A stretch of DNA of 34,278 bases from Piscinibacter caeni (GCA_003265685.1 KZ836128.1:1-34278), one strand, 5' to 3'. Shown: positions 1 to 7,815, numbered from the stretch's first letter. Numbers and translations are program-made. The notes: a model not told the origin generated them from the sequence alone.

Positions 1-38
1 GCCCCGGCGCCGCCGACCAGCAGGCCGCGCCGCCTCAT
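1..38 (-). CDS. Start of a molybdopterin-binding oxidoreductase subunit (partial)
   Basis: Only the first dozen codons are in the window, reading [12 protein letters not shown], which has the arginine cluster and hydrophobic run of a Tat signal peptide. Its ATG overlaps the stop of the 2Fe-2S protein gene by four bases (ATGA), which indicates translational coupling. In the isoquinoline 1-oxidoreductase/aldehyde oxidase type of molybdenum hydroxylase, the gene after the small iron-sulfur subunit normally encodes the large molybdopterin-cytosine-dinucleotide subunit, often with a Tat signal. The call therefore rests on the overlap and context plus a very short peptide. It continues beyond base 1. 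Confidence 0.5.
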   Translation of the reverse strand, partial: MRRRGLLVGGAG

Positions 39-520
39 CGCTTCCTGGCCGGCGCGGCCGCGCGCCGGGCCGCGGCGGCGGCATGGATCGCGCGGCGCAC
101 GCGCGGGTAGCTGCCGCAACGGCACAGGTTGGTGATCGCGGCGTCGATGTCGGCATCGCTCGGCGCGGCGTTGCGCTCGAGCAGCGCCGCCGCCGCCATC
201 AGCATGCCGCTCTGGCACCAGCCGCACTGCGGCACCTGGTGCGCCAGCCACGCGGCCTGCAACGGGTGCGGCTGGTCCGGCGCGCCCAGGGCCTCGATGG
301 TGCGCACCGGCCGCGTGCCCACGGCGGACAGCGGCAGCACGCAGGCGCGCTGCGGCTCGCCGCCCACATGCACGGTGCAGGCCCCGCAGGCGCCGATGCC
401 GCAGCCGATCTTGGTGCCGGTCAGGTTCAGCGCGTCGCGCAGCGCCCACAGCAGCGGCATCTCGGGCGCGACGGCATCGTCGGGCAGGTCGTGCAGCGTG
501 CCGTTGACGTGAAGGTGCAT
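35..520 (-). CDS. (2Fe-2S)-binding small subunit of a molybdenum hydroxylase (IorA/CoxS type)
   Basis: A protein of 161 residues, the usual length for the small electron-transfer subunit of xanthine-dehydrogenase-family enzymes. It carries electrons from the molybdopterin site to an external acceptor. The plant-ferredoxin-like half has Cys40, Cys45, Cys48 and Cys60 (CGIGACGAC then C). The second, helical half has Cys99 and Cys102 (CGWC) and Cys133 and Cys135 (CRC), so all eight ligands for two 2Fe-2S clusters are present. I chose the ATG at 520 rather than one eight codons upstream because a GGAG Shine-Dalgarno lies at 526-529 and the family starts here with a short beta strand. It overlaps the following large-subunit gene by four bases. 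The substrate cannot be read from this subunit. An isoquinoline 1-oxidoreductase-like or aldehyde-oxidising two-subunit enzyme is likely, because no FAD-subunit gene is seen here. Confidence 0.9.
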   Translation of the reverse strand: MHLHVNGTLHDLPDDAVAPEMPLLWALRDALNLTGTKIGCGIGACGACTVHVGGEPQRACVLPLSAVGTRPVRTIEALGAPDQPHPLQAAWLAHQVPQCGWCQSGMLMAAAALLERNAAPSDADIDAAITNLCRCGSYPRVRRAIHAAAAARRAAAPARKR

Positions 521-589
521 GCGGGCTCCGGAGCGGGCCCGCATTCTCGGCTCAAACGAGCCGGGGCTTGTTCGCCAATGTGTCCGCGT

Positions 590-3163
590 TCAGGCCGCCA
601 GCGGCAGCGCCGTCGAGGAGTCCTCGAAGCGGTCCAGCAGCGCCTCGATCTGGTCCGGGTCCATCGGGCGCGACAGGTGGAAGCCCTGGCCCGACTCGCA
701 GCCCATCTCGCGCAGCTGCGTCAGCTGCGACTCGGTCTCGATGCCCTCGGCGATGACACGCTTGCCCAGCGAGCCGCCCAGCGAGACGATGGCGCGCACC
801 ACCTCGGCCTCCTTCGAGCCGACCTGCATGCCGCGCACGAACGAGGCGTCGATCTTCAGGCTGTCGATCGGCAGCGTGGACAGGTAGGACAGCGACGAGT
901 AGCCGGTGCCGAAGTCGTCCACGCTCAGGCCCACGCCGAGCTCGCGCAGCGCACCGAGCTGGCCGAGCGCGCCGCCCTCGCGGTCGAGCCGTTCCATCAG
1001 CACGTTCTCGGTCAGCTCGAGCGTCAGGCGGTCGGGCTGCAGGCGGGCGTTGACGATGGCGCGGGTCACGCGCTGCGCGAAACCGGCGTGGGTCAGGTCG
1101 TTGCCCGACACGTTGACCTGCATGCGCAGGTGCTGGTACTGCGGGCCGCGCGCGTGCCACTGGCGCAGCTGGCGGCAGGCACGGTCGAGCACCAGGTCGG
1201 TCAGCGGGCCGATCAGGGCCGATTCCTCGGCGATCGGGATGAAGGTCGAGGGCGGGATCTCGCCGTGCACCGGGTGGCGCCAGCGCGCCAGCGCCTCGAA
1301 GCCGCTCAGGCGGCCGGTCTTCAGGTCGTGCAGCGGCTGGTAATCCACCGCCAGGCGGCCGCCGTCCAGGGCGCGGCGCAGCTCGCGCTCGAGCTGCACG
1401 CGGTCGCTCAGCTGCTGGTGCAGCCCGGCGTCGAACAGCGCGTGGCGCGCCTTGCCGGCGGCCTTGGCCTGGTACATGGCGATGTCGGCGTCGCGCAGCA
1501 CCTCCTCGGGCAGCCGGTAGCCGATGTTGCTGGAAGTGATGCCGATGCTGGCGCTGCTGGTGATCTCGGTGCCGTCGATCAGCACCGGCTGGCGCAGCGC
1601 CTGCTGCAGCCGCTCGGCCAGGTGCACGGCGTGCGCGTCGCGCTCGATGTTCTCGCACAGCACGGCGAACTCGTCGCCGCCCAGGCGCGCCACCACGTCA
1701 CCGGGCCGCACGTGCACGCGGATGCGCCGCGCCACCTGCACCAGGAACTCGTCGCCGGCGCCGTGGCCCATGCTGTCGTTGATCAGCTTGAAGCGGTCGA
1801 AGTCGAGGAACATGACCGCGAAGCGATGCGTCGGGTCGGCCCGGTGGCGCTCGACCGCGCGCGCCAGGTGGGCGTGGAAGTGGGCCCGGTTCGGCAGCCC
1901 GGTCAGGCTGTCGTGGAAGGCGATGTGCTGCAGGCGCTGCTCGGCCACGCGGCGGGCCGAGATGTCCTGCAGCTGCACGATCAGCGTGGCGCTCTCGCCC
2001 GCATGGTCGCCCAGCAGGCTGGCGTTCAGCGCCACCCAGACGTCGTCGCCGGCGCGGTGCCGGCAGCGCAGCTCGAGCGCGGTGGATTCGCACTGCTGCG
2101 TGGCCACGCGGGCCAGTTGCCCGAGCAGCTCGGGCGCGTTCTCGGCGGCGACGAACTCGCCGAGCCGGCGGCCGAGCATCTCCTGCTCGTCGAGGCCGAG
2201 CAGGGCGCGCAGCGCGCGGTTGACCTGGCGCAGCGTGCCGTCGGGCGAGACCAGCGCCATGCCGATCGAGGCGTGCGTGAAGGCGCTGTGGAAGCGCTGC
2301 TCGCTCTCGCGCAGCTCGCGCACGTGGCGCGCGGCCTGCTGCGCCTCGCGCTCGGCGGCCTCGACGCGGCTGCGCCGCGCGGCCTCATCGGCAGCCTGCT
2401 GCTTGAAGAAGAAGTGCAGCGTCGCCAGCATCAGGCCGACGATCGGCACGATGGCCATCAGCACGCCCGGGCCCGACTGCGCCACGGTCAGGGTCAGCAG
2501 CCCGGCCACCGAGGCGCTGCCGGCATAGGTGGCGGCGATCCAGCCGAAGCTGCCGAACAGCTCGCGCAGCACCGGGCGCTCGTTGCGCTTGAGGTAGAGC
2601 ACCATCGTCACCAGCAGCGTGTTGGCGACGAAGTAGGCGATCGAGAAGGCCATCGCGGCCAGCAGCAGCACGCCGTCGCCGAGCAGGCCGCGCGCCTGCA
2701 GCGCATCGGTGCCCCAGTGCAGCAGCGTGCCGGCGCCGAACATCGCGACCGCGGCCATCGCCGGGCTGGCGATGCGGCTGGTCCAGCGCCTGGAGGTGCG
2801 CCACGAGCCGACCAGCGCCTCGCCGGCGGCCGCCAGCGTGGCCGCGGCCGGGCCGTGCATCAGCAGCACCAGGAAGATGAAGATCTCGCCGGCCACGAAG
2901 GAGTTCTTGGCGCGCGGCATGCGCACGGGGAAGAAGCCGGCCAGCGTGGCCACCAGCGCGCCGGCCAGGGTCTGCAGCAGCGCCGCGTGGGAGAGCTCAC
3001 GCAGCGCCAGGGCGCTGTGCAGCAGCACCAGCGCGCCGAGCAGCACCATGGACCACCAGTACAGCGTGGCCTTGCGGTTGTAGTCCGGCATCAGCGCCGC
3101 ATGCAGGCGCTGCAGCGGCCCGCTGCGCACGGTCGAGGTCTCGAGGGACGCCGCGTTCGACAT
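590..3163 (-). CDS. Membrane-bound PAS-GGDEF-EAL cyclic-di-GMP enzyme
   Basis: An 857-residue signalling protein. Residues about 35-252 form several hydrophobic segments (roughly seven) of a membrane sensor module that I cannot assign to a named MASE family. A basic helix at about 258-285 leads into a PAS domain (about 285-402), a GGDEF domain (about 412-580) and an EAL domain (about 590-845). The diguanylate cyclase signature GGDEF is intact at 495-499, and an RxxD inhibitory site (RPGD, 486-489) sits exactly five residues before it. The phosphodiesterase half keeps EAL (623-625), DDFGTGYSSL (749-758), KID (770-772) and AEGIE (805-809). Both activities are therefore possible, and the net direction cannot be predicted. 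The start at 3163 has a GGAG ribosome site in the preceding dozen bases. It lies 73 bases downstream of the subtilase gene on the same strand and could be co-transcribed with it. Confidence 0.92.
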   Translation of the reverse strand: MSNAASLETSTVRSGPLQRLHAALMPDYNRKATLYWWSMVLLGALVLLHSALALRELSHAALLQTLAGALVATLAGFFPVRMPRAKNSFVAGEIFIFLVLLMHGPAAATLAAAGEALVGSWRTSRRWTSRIASPAMAAVAMFGAGTLLHWGTDALQARGLLGDGVLLLAAMAFSIAYFVANTLLVTMVLYLKRNERPVLRELFGSFGWIAATYAGSASVAGLLTLTVAQSGPGVLMAIVPIVGLMLATLHFFFKQQAADEAARRSRVEAAEREAQQAARHVRELRESEQRFHSAFTHASIGMALVSPDGTLRQVNRALRALLGLDEQEMLGRRLGEFVAAENAPELLGQLARVATQQCESTALELRCRHRAGDDVWVALNASLLGDHAGESATLIVQLQDISARRVAEQRLQHIAFHDSLTGLPNRAHFHAHLARAVERHRADPTHRFAVMFLDFDRFKLINDSMGHGAGDEFLVQVARRIRVHVRPGDVVARLGGDEFAVLCENIERDAHAVHLAERLQQALRQPVLIDGTEITSSASIGITSSNIGYRLPEEVLRDADIAMYQAKAAGKARHALFDAGLHQQLSDRVQLERELRRALDGGRLAVDYQPLHDLKTGRLSGFEALARWRHPVHGEIPPSTFIPIAEESALIGPLTDLVLDRACRQLRQWHARGPQYQHLRMQVNVSGNDLTHAGFAQRVTRAIVNARLQPDRLTLELTENVLMERLDREGGALGQLGALRELGVGLSVDDFGTGYSSLSYLSTLPIDSLKIDASFVRGMQVGSKEAEVVRAIVSLGGSLGKRVIAEGIETESQLTQLREMGCESGQGFHLSRPMDPDQIEALLDRFEDSSTALPLAA

Positions 3164-3236
3164 GATCGGAACTCCGTGGAGGCTGCGGGGGAACTGCGGG
3201 GGGGCGCCGGTGACGCGTCGGATCAGGGTTTGCCGC

Positions 3237-5525
3237 TCAGGGCTCGCCGTCCAGCGCGCCCTGGGTGGCGTACTGCAGCAGCGGCACGCCGGTCTCGCTG
3301 AGCACGAGGCCCTCGCTGAGCACCAGGCCTTCGCTCAGCACCAGGCCTTCGCTGAGCACCAGCCCCTCGCTGAGCACCAGGCCCTCGCTGAGCACCAGCC
3401 CTTCGCTGAGCACCAGCCCTTCGCTGAGCACCAGGCCCTGGCTGAGCGCGGTGCCGCTGCCGGCGGCGAGCCAGCCGGCCAGCGTGGCGGTGGGCAGGAA
3501 CACGCCGGTGCGGCCGGCCAGCGAGCTCGCGCCGGCCAGCGGGCCGCCGTCGACCACGCCGGAGGTCACCAGCGTCTGGCTGCCCGGCGTGCTGTCGGTG
3601 TAGCTGCGCACGAAGACGTTGGCCGGCTGCCCGTTGACCGCGCCCCAGTAGACCGGCGCGCGCCGGCGCACGCTGTTGCCGGCCCAGGTCAGGCGCGGGT
3701 CCCACAGCGGCTGGTGCTTGGTGAACAGCGCGCTGCCGCTGAGGATGCGGTTGCCGCCGGCGTAGACGATGCGCGACCAGGTGGCGGTGCTGCCGTTCAG
3801 CGTCGACGTGAAGGCCGGCAGCGTCATGCCGCTGCGCAGCAGCGAGGTTCCGGCCGGCAGCGTGCCGGCCTCGATGCCGCCGGCGATGTCGGTGCGCAGC
3901 GCCTTGGCCAGGGCGACCGCGCCGTCGACGTTGAGCATGCCCGCGCCCTGCTGCAGCAGGTTGGCGCCGGCCACCGGCTGCGCGCTGTACTGCAGGATGG
4001 CCTTGACCAGCGGCGGCGTCAGCCCCGGGTTGGCCTGCAGCATCAGCGCCACCGTGCCGCTGACCACCGGCGCGGCGGTCGAGGTGCCGCTCATCAGCAT
4101 CACCGTCTCGCCGATGTACTGGGTCAGGCCGAGCGGCGCCACCAGCGCGTTGTAGTTGTCCGTGGCCAGCTTGTTCCAGCTCGCGAACATCGAGCCGCTG
4201 GTCGAGGCCGCCGCGATCACGCGGTTGCCCGGGGCCACCAGGTCGGGCTTGAGCAGGTTGTCGACGCGCCGCACGCCGGCGGCATCGGTCCAGGCGCCGC
4301 GCGTCGGGCCGCGCGAGCTGAAGTTGTTGACGATGTCGTCGCCGCGCGCGTTCGTGCCCTTGAAGTTGAGCGAGCCGACGGTGATGACCGAGGGATCGTT
4401 GCCGGGCGAGGAGATCGCGCCGTAGACCTCCTTGCCGGTGCTGGAGACGCCGAAGTTGCCGCCCGCGACGACCACCGTGATGCCCGCGGCGGTGGCGCTG
4501 CGCACCGCGATGCACAGCGGATCGTTCTGCCAGCTGTCGGTGGAGGCCGCCGCCAGGCTCAGGTTCATCACGCGGATGTTGTATTCGCGGGCGTGGTAGA
4601 TCACCCAGGCGATGCCTTCCAGCGCGTCGGCCAGCGTGCCTTCGCCGTTGCCGTCCAGCACGCGCACGTCGTACAGGTCGGCACCCGGGGCGATGCCGGT
4701 GTGGTCCGGCACGGCCAGGAAGCCGAAGCCGCGCCCGGCCGCCACCGAGGCGACATGGGTGCCATGGCCATAGGGATCCTGCGACGACGAGTAGTCGGCC
4801 GCGATGGCGGACTCGTAGCCGGCCAGCGCGCTGCTGCCGGGCGTCGGGCCGGTGAGCGCGTCCACGCCGGTCATCCAGCTCGACAGGCTGGCGTTGCGCG
4901 TGTTGACGTTGCGCTTGACGCGCGAGAGGCCGAAGGCGTTGTTGAAGTCGCGGTGCGAGCGCATCACGCCCGAGTCGACGATCGCGATGCCGACACCGCT
5001 GCCGTCCAGGCCGCTGTAGCTGATGCTGCTGCTGTAGGTGCGCGTGCGCGTGGTCAGCACGCCGGAGGCCGCCTCCAGCGTGCTGGCGGTGCGCCGCACC
5101 TTGCGGTTGGGCGACACGCTCAGCACGTCGCGGCGCTGCGCGATCGCGTTCAGCTGCGCCGCCGGCAGCTGGATCGTCAGCGCGTTCATCGCGTCGTAAC
5201 GCGCATGCACCGAGCCGCCCAGGCGCAGCACCTGGGCGCGCAGGTCGGCGAAGTTCGCGTCGCTGCCGTCGGTGACCACGATCGCCTGCACGTGGCGCAC
5301 GCCGCGCAGGTCACGCGCCCAGCGCTCGCGCGGCACGCGTGCGCTGCCGATCTCGCGGTCGAAGTCGCGCGCCAGCTTGGCACGCACCCGCTCGGAGACC
5401 GGCTGGGCGGCCGCCGGCGCGGCCAGGAGCAGCCAGGCCAGCACGGTGGCGGCGAGCGCCAGCAGCCAGTGGAACGGATGCCAGCGCCGCTCGAGCAGCA
5501 CGATGAAGGCGATCGGACGAGACAT
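3237..5525 (-). CDS. Secreted S8 (subtilisin-like) serine protease with C-terminal GLVLSE repeats
   Basis: A 762-residue subtilase. The N-terminus has a basic stretch and a hydrophobic segment (about 19-40) ending in APAAAQ, a signal peptide or anchor. An inhibitor-I9-like propeptide region (about 75-145) precedes the catalytic domain. The catalytic triad is Asp184 (VDSG), His254 (GHGTH) and Ser482 (GTSTAAP), with the oxyanion Asn357 (AGGN). After the protease domain come a long spacer and then, at 697-744, eight uninterrupted copies of the hexapeptide GLVLSE, followed by an 18-residue tail. The start at 5525 has a GGGAG ribosome site about eight bases upstream. A sigma-70-like promoter and a leader inverted repeat precede the gene. 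The protein is probably exported and may be surface-attached. The function of the repeats is unknown to me; their alternating hydrophobic pattern suggests a beta-rich or self-associating segment. Confidence 0.93.
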   Translation of the reverse strand: MSRPIAFIVLLERRWHPFHWLLALAATVLAWLLLAAPAAAQPVSERVRAKLARDFDREIGSARVPRERWARDLRGVRHVQAIVVTDGSDANFADLRAQVLRLGGSVHARYDAMNALTIQLPAAQLNAIAQRRDVLSVSPNRKVRRTASTLEAASGVLTTRTRTYSSSISYSGLDGSGVGIAIVDSGVMRSHRDFNNAFGLSRVKRNVNTRNASLSSWMTGVDALTGPTPGSSALAGYESAIAADYSSSQDPYGHGTHVASVAAGRGFGFLAVPDHTGIAPGADLYDVRVLDGNGEGTLADALEGIAWVIYHAREYNIRVMNLSLAAASTDSWQNDPLCIAVRSATAAGITVVVAGGNFGVSSTGKEVYGAISSPGNDPSVITVGSLNFKGTNARGDDIVNNFSSRGPTRGAWTDAAGVRRVDNLLKPDLVAPGNRVIAAASTSGSMFASWNKLATDNYNALVAPLGLTQYIGETVMLMSGTSTAAPVVSGTVALMLQANPGLTPPLVKAILQYSAQPVAGANLLQQGAGMLNVDGAVALAKALRTDIAGGIEAGTLPAGTSLLRSGMTLPAFTSTLNGSTATWSRIVYAGGNRILSGSALFTKHQPLWDPRLTWAGNSVRRRAPVYWGAVNGQPANVFVRSYTDSTPGSQTLVTSGVVDGGPLAGASSLAGRTGVFLPTATLAGWLAAGSGTALSQGLVLSEGLVLSEGLVLSEGLVLSEGLVLSEGLVLSEGLVLSEGLVLSETGVPLLQYATQGALDGEP
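3294..3437 (-). repeat. Tandem 18-base repeat, 8 copies, encoding GLVLSE
   Basis: Eight contiguous 18-base units inside the subtilase gene encode GLVLSE without a single amino-acid change. A degenerate half unit (ALSQ) precedes the first. The units differ only at a few third-codon positions and in one codon pair (for example cttcgctg versus cctcgctg), so the array is not a freshly amplified identical tract. The protein repeat has either been preserved by selection or been homogenised while silent changes accumulated. Confidence 0.97.
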
Positions 5526-5573
5526 CGGTTCGACTCCCTGAGGCGCTGGGCGCCTGCTTCTGTTCTGCGTTCG

Positions 5574-5607
5574 GATACAGACAGCACGAGCTGTGTCCGT
5601 CTGTATC
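5574..5607. promoter_or_regulatory. Inverted repeat in the subtilase leader (GATACAGAC arms)
   Basis: A perfect pair of nine-base arms, GATACAGAC at 5574-5582 and GTCTGTATC at 5599-5607, flanks a 16-base centre containing CAGC and GCTG. The subtilase transcript is predicted to start at about 5607-5609. The repeat would then form a stem-loop at the very 5' end of an approximately 80-base leader, or act as an operator at the start point. Both readings are inferences. The arms are AT-richer than the surroundings, which makes chance less likely. Confidence 0.55.
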
Positions 5608-5614
5608 TGTTTGC

Positions 5615-5644
5615 ATCCTAGGGGGGGCGAACAAATGCTGTCAG
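5615..5644 (-). promoter_or_regulatory. Predicted sigma-70 promoter of the subtilase gene
   Basis: Read on the minus strand: CTGACA (5639-5644) as the -35 box, an 18-base spacer containing a run of seven C, and TAGGAT (5615-5620) as the -10 box. These match consensus at five and four of six positions. The predicted start point is about 5607-5609. Confidence 0.4.
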
Positions 5645-5677
5645 CCGGGTTCCGGCGGGTGCAACGCCGAACCCGGC
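5644..5677 (-). terminator. Strong stem-loop after the Bug-receptor gene, possible terminator
   Basis: Nine-base arms GCCGGGTTC (5644-5652) and GAACCCGGC (5669-5677) are extended by GGCG/CGCC after one bulged base, with a seven-base loop. It lies about 54 bases past the stop of the leftward porin-receptor operon and just before the subtilase promoter. No clean T tract follows on either strand, so it is at best a non-canonical terminator. Confidence 0.4.
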
Positions 5678-5730
5678 ATTAGTTGCCGTGAAAAATTGGG
5701 AGCCCGAGGGGGACGGATCCGGGTGGCGCG

Positions 5731-6702
5731 TCACTCCATCGTGATGTGCGCCGCCTGGACGATGTCCCGGTACAGCGCCGCCTGGGGCGCGACGAAGGCG
5801 CGCAGCTCGGCCGCGTTCAGCGGCGCGGCGGTGATGCCGGACTCCGCCAGCTTGCCCTTCACCTCGGGCTGCGCCAGCGCCTCCATCAAGGCCTTCTCGA
5901 GCGTCGCGACCACCGCGGCGGACGTGCCGGCCTTGACGAACAGCCCCTGCCAGAGCGGCAGTGCCAGTCCGGCGAAGCCATCCTCCTCGCCGATGCGCGG
6001 AACACTCGGCAGCAGCGGCACCCGCGCCGAATCCGACACCGAGAGGGCGCGGATGCGGCCGTCCTTCAGGAACGGCAAGGCCGTGGAGAGCACCAGCACC
6101 GCACTGTCGACCTGCCCGCCCACCAGGTCGTTGGCGATCTGCGCCCCGCCGCGGTAAGGCACGTGCAGCATCGAGACCTTGGCGCGCGTGTTGATCAGCG
6201 CGCCGTAGAAGTGCTGCATCGTGCCGATGCCCGGCGTGGCGAAGTTGAATGCCTCCTTGCCGCCACGGCGCAGAGCCGCGATCAGCGCCGCCAGGCTCCG
6301 GTGCGGCGAGGCCGCCGGCACGGCGAACACCATCGCGAAGGTGCTCAAGCGGCCGACCGGCTGCAGGTCCTTCTCCCAGTCGAGCCGGGCCTTCGGATTG
6401 ACCAGCGGCACGGCCACGGTGTCGGTGCCGCCGAAGTAGATCTGCCCGCCGTCGGCCGGCGCGTTGAGCACCTTCTGCACCGCCAGCATGCCGCTGGCCC
6501 CGGCGACGTTCTCGACGATCACCTGCCGGCCGAGCCGCTTGCCGAGCGCCTCGGCCACCACACGGGCGACGAAGTCGGCGCTGCCGCCTGCCGAGTAGCC
6601 GACCACCAGCGAGATCGGCTTGTCGGACTGGGCGCGCACGGTGCCGGCCACGCCGGCCGCCGCCGCAGCGAGGGCGGCGTGCATCACGAGTCTGCGATCC
6701 AT
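5731..6702 (-). CDS. Bug-family (TctC) tripartite tricarboxylate transporter receptor
   Basis: A 323-residue periplasmic solute-binding protein. The N-terminus (about 1-25, ending VRAQ) is an export signal. The mature start PISLVVGYSAGGSADFVAR and the following GKRLGRQVIVENVAGASG stretch (about 50-70) are typical of the Bug family, which is hugely expanded in Burkholderiales and binds carboxylates and related small molecules. HVPYRGGAQIANDLVGGQVD in the second lobe is also characteristic. No TctA or TctB membrane subunit lies nearby, so this is an orphan receptor that must borrow a transporter encoded elsewhere or serve as a sensor. It begins 13 bases after the porin stop with a GGAG ribosome site, so the two genes form an operon. 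The ligand cannot be read from sequence; the neighbouring lyase suggests an amino- or hydroxy-dicarboxylate-like compound. Confidence 0.93.
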   Translation of the reverse strand: MDRRLVMHAALAAAAAGVAGTVRAQSDKPISLVVGYSAGGSADFVARVVAEALGKRLGRQVIVENVAGASGMLAVQKVLNAPADGGQIYFGGTDTVAVPLVNPKARLDWEKDLQPVGRLSTFAMVFAVPAASPHRSLAALIAALRRGGKEAFNFATPGIGTMQHFYGALINTRAKVSMLHVPYRGGAQIANDLVGGQVDSAVLVLSTALPFLKDGRIRALSVSDSARVPLLPSVPRIGEEDGFAGLALPLWQGLFVKAGTSAAVVATLEKALMEALAQPEVKGKLAESGITAAPLNAAELRAFVAPQAALYRDIVQAAHITME

Positions 6703-6715
6703 GGTCTGCTCCGCT

Positions 6716-7708
6716 TCAGAAGGTGTGCTTGATGCCGAGGTCGAACGCGGTCGTGCGTGTCAGGTCCTCGCGCTTGGCCGAGCCGAGATTGGTGTACAGC
6801 AGGGTGCGCTTGCTCAGGTCGTATTGCAGGCCGACGCCGAACATGCGCGCATCGGGCCCGTCGTCCGGCCGCAGGCTGCCGATGGACAGATAGGTGCGGC
6901 CGAAGGACAGCGGCACCAGCGCCGACACCGTGAAGGCGCGCGCATCCCCGTTGACACCGCCGCGGGCGCGCGACCAGGTGAGCGACGGACGCACGACGCC
7001 GAAGTCCCAGCTCGCCGCCAGCAGCTTCAGGTGGTTGTCGCCGTCCAGCCCGTCGTAGCCGCCGGCGATCCATAGCGGGCCCTGCCTGTACTGCAGGTTG
7101 GCGGAGGTGCTGCGCTTGCGTGCACCCTCGCCCAGGCCGGTGGCGATTTCCGCACTGATCGGCCCGAGGCTGGGGGTCTTGTAGCCGACGCTGTTGCTCC
7201 AACGGATGTTGGAGGCCTCCACCGTGCTGGGCACCGGCGTGTAGTTGGCATAGGTGTAGGCCGCGCCGGTCTGGCTGACATAGCTCCAGTAGGTCGGGTC
7301 GGCGTTCAGCGCCACGGTGTAGGCGGCCGAATACTCGCGCCCGGCGTAGACCTCGCCCCAGGCCGAGCTGCCGAGCGCGATCACCGAGCGGCCGAGCCAG
7401 AACACGTTGGCGTTGCTGGAGGCGCCGGTGTCCATCGCGAAGCGGTGCTCGATCTGGAAACGCGTGTAGCGGCCGTCGCCCAGGTCCTCCTGGCCGCGGA
7501 AGCCGATGCGCGAGGTGTTGCCGGCCTTCATGGTCCACACGTCCGGGGCGGCGCGCCCGTTCAGCAGCGCGCCGGGCGTGGTGCCGCCGTTGGCGCGGGT
7601 GATGCCCTGGTCGACGATGCCGTAGATCGTCACCGAGGACTGGGCCTGCGCCGCGGCGAGGGGTGCGAGGGCGAACAAGGCCGCGAGGGTGCGGCAAGGG
7701 ATCTTCAT
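6716..7708 (-). CDS. Gram-negative general porin (OmpC-like)
   Basis: A 330-residue outer-membrane porin of the beta-proteobacterial trimeric type. The start MKIPCRTLAALFALAPLAAA is a signal peptide cleaved after AQAQ. The mature protein opens with SSVTIYGIVDQGITR, the first beta strand of this family, and ends with a terminal Phe (LGIKHTF), the signal for outer-membrane assembly. The reading frame stays open far upstream, but the ATG at 7708 is supported by an AGGAG ribosome site and the signal peptide. It would admit small hydrophilic solutes to the periplasm for the Bug receptor encoded 13 bases downstream. Its promoter lies back to back with that of the lyase gene, and operator-like repeats fill the spacer between its -35 and -10 boxes. 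Confidence 0.93.
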   Translation of the reverse strand: MKIPCRTLAALFALAPLAAAQAQSSVTIYGIVDQGITRANGGTTPGALLNGRAAPDVWTMKAGNTSRIGFRGQEDLGDGRYTRFQIEHRFAMDTGASSNANVFWLGRSVIALGSSAWGEVYAGREYSAAYTVALNADPTYWSYVSQTGAAYTYANYTPVPSTVEASNIRWSNSVGYKTPSLGPISAEIATGLGEGARKRSTSANLQYRQGPLWIAGGYDGLDGDNHLKLLAASWDFGVVRPSLTWSRARGGVNGDARAFTVSALVPLSFGRTYLSIGSLRPDDGPDARMFGVGLQYDLSKRTLLYTNLGSAKREDLTRTTAFDLGIKHTF

Positions 7709-7750
7709 GGGTCGTCTCCTGGTCGGCCGGGGCCGTCTTGTGGCACGTCC

Positions 7751-7779
7751 AGTGTATTTGTATTGTATGTATTGTTCAA
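7751..7779 (-). promoter_or_regulatory. Predicted sigma-70 promoter for the porin-receptor operon
   Basis: Read on the minus strand: TTGAAC (7774-7779), a 17-base spacer, then TACACT (7751-7756), each matching consensus at four of six positions with ideal spacing. The spacer consists of repeated ATACA/CAATACA units, the same motif found at the lyase promoter and at the regulator gene, so a bound repressor would exclude RNA polymerase. Confidence 0.6.
7753..7773. promoter_or_regulatory. Operator-like repeats, porin side
   Basis: Three TGTATT units start at 7753, 7759 and 7768. TTGTATTG (7758-7765) is the exact inverse of CAATACAA at 7802-7809 across the divergent promoter region. The 12-base word TTGTATTGTATG (7758-7769) recurs exactly on the opposite strand at the start of the GntR-type regulator gene. 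The likely ligand is that regulator; this is inferred from the shared word and proximity. Confidence 0.6.
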
Positions 7780-7781
7780 GC

Positions 7782-7810
7782 TTGGCTTTGCGGCCGCATG
7801 GCAATACAAT
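7782..7810 (+). promoter_or_regulatory. Predicted sigma-70 promoter of the lyase gene
   Basis: TTGGCT (7782-7787), a 17-base spacer and TACAAT (7805-7810) match consensus at four and five of six positions. The start point would be about 7817, leaving an approximately 20-base leader with a CGGAG ribosome site before the ATG at 7838. Confidence 0.6.
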
Positions 7811-7815
7811 TTGTA
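7802..7815. promoter_or_regulatory. Operator-like palindrome over the lyase -10 box
   Basis: CAATACAA (7802-7809) is the inverse of the porin-side TTGTATTG. It overlaps an 11-base palindrome TACAA-T-TTGTA (7805-7815) that covers the predicted -10 box of the lyase promoter. The position is that expected for a repressor site. Confidence 0.55.

Noticed and set aside
83-3301. 1072-codon open frame on the plus strand opposite the 2Fe-2S and GGDEF-EAL genes
   Set aside because: Composition is Arg/Ala/Gln/His-rich without any domain. It is the antisense shadow expected from GC-biased third codon positions of two well-supported genes.
3294-3437. CRISPR array or non-coding microsatellite
   Set aside because: Units are 18 bases and contiguous with no spacers, and they stay in frame within a protease gene.
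3162-5621. 819-codon plus-strand frame opposite the subtilase, including apparent AEHQA/AEHQP repeats
   Set aside because: The repeats are the reverse strand of the GLVLSE array, and the rest has no recognisable fold; the subtilase catalytic residues establish the real frame.
5774-6702. Complete tripartite tricarboxylate transporter
   Set aside because: Only the receptor is present; no TctA or TctB membrane proteins lie on either side.
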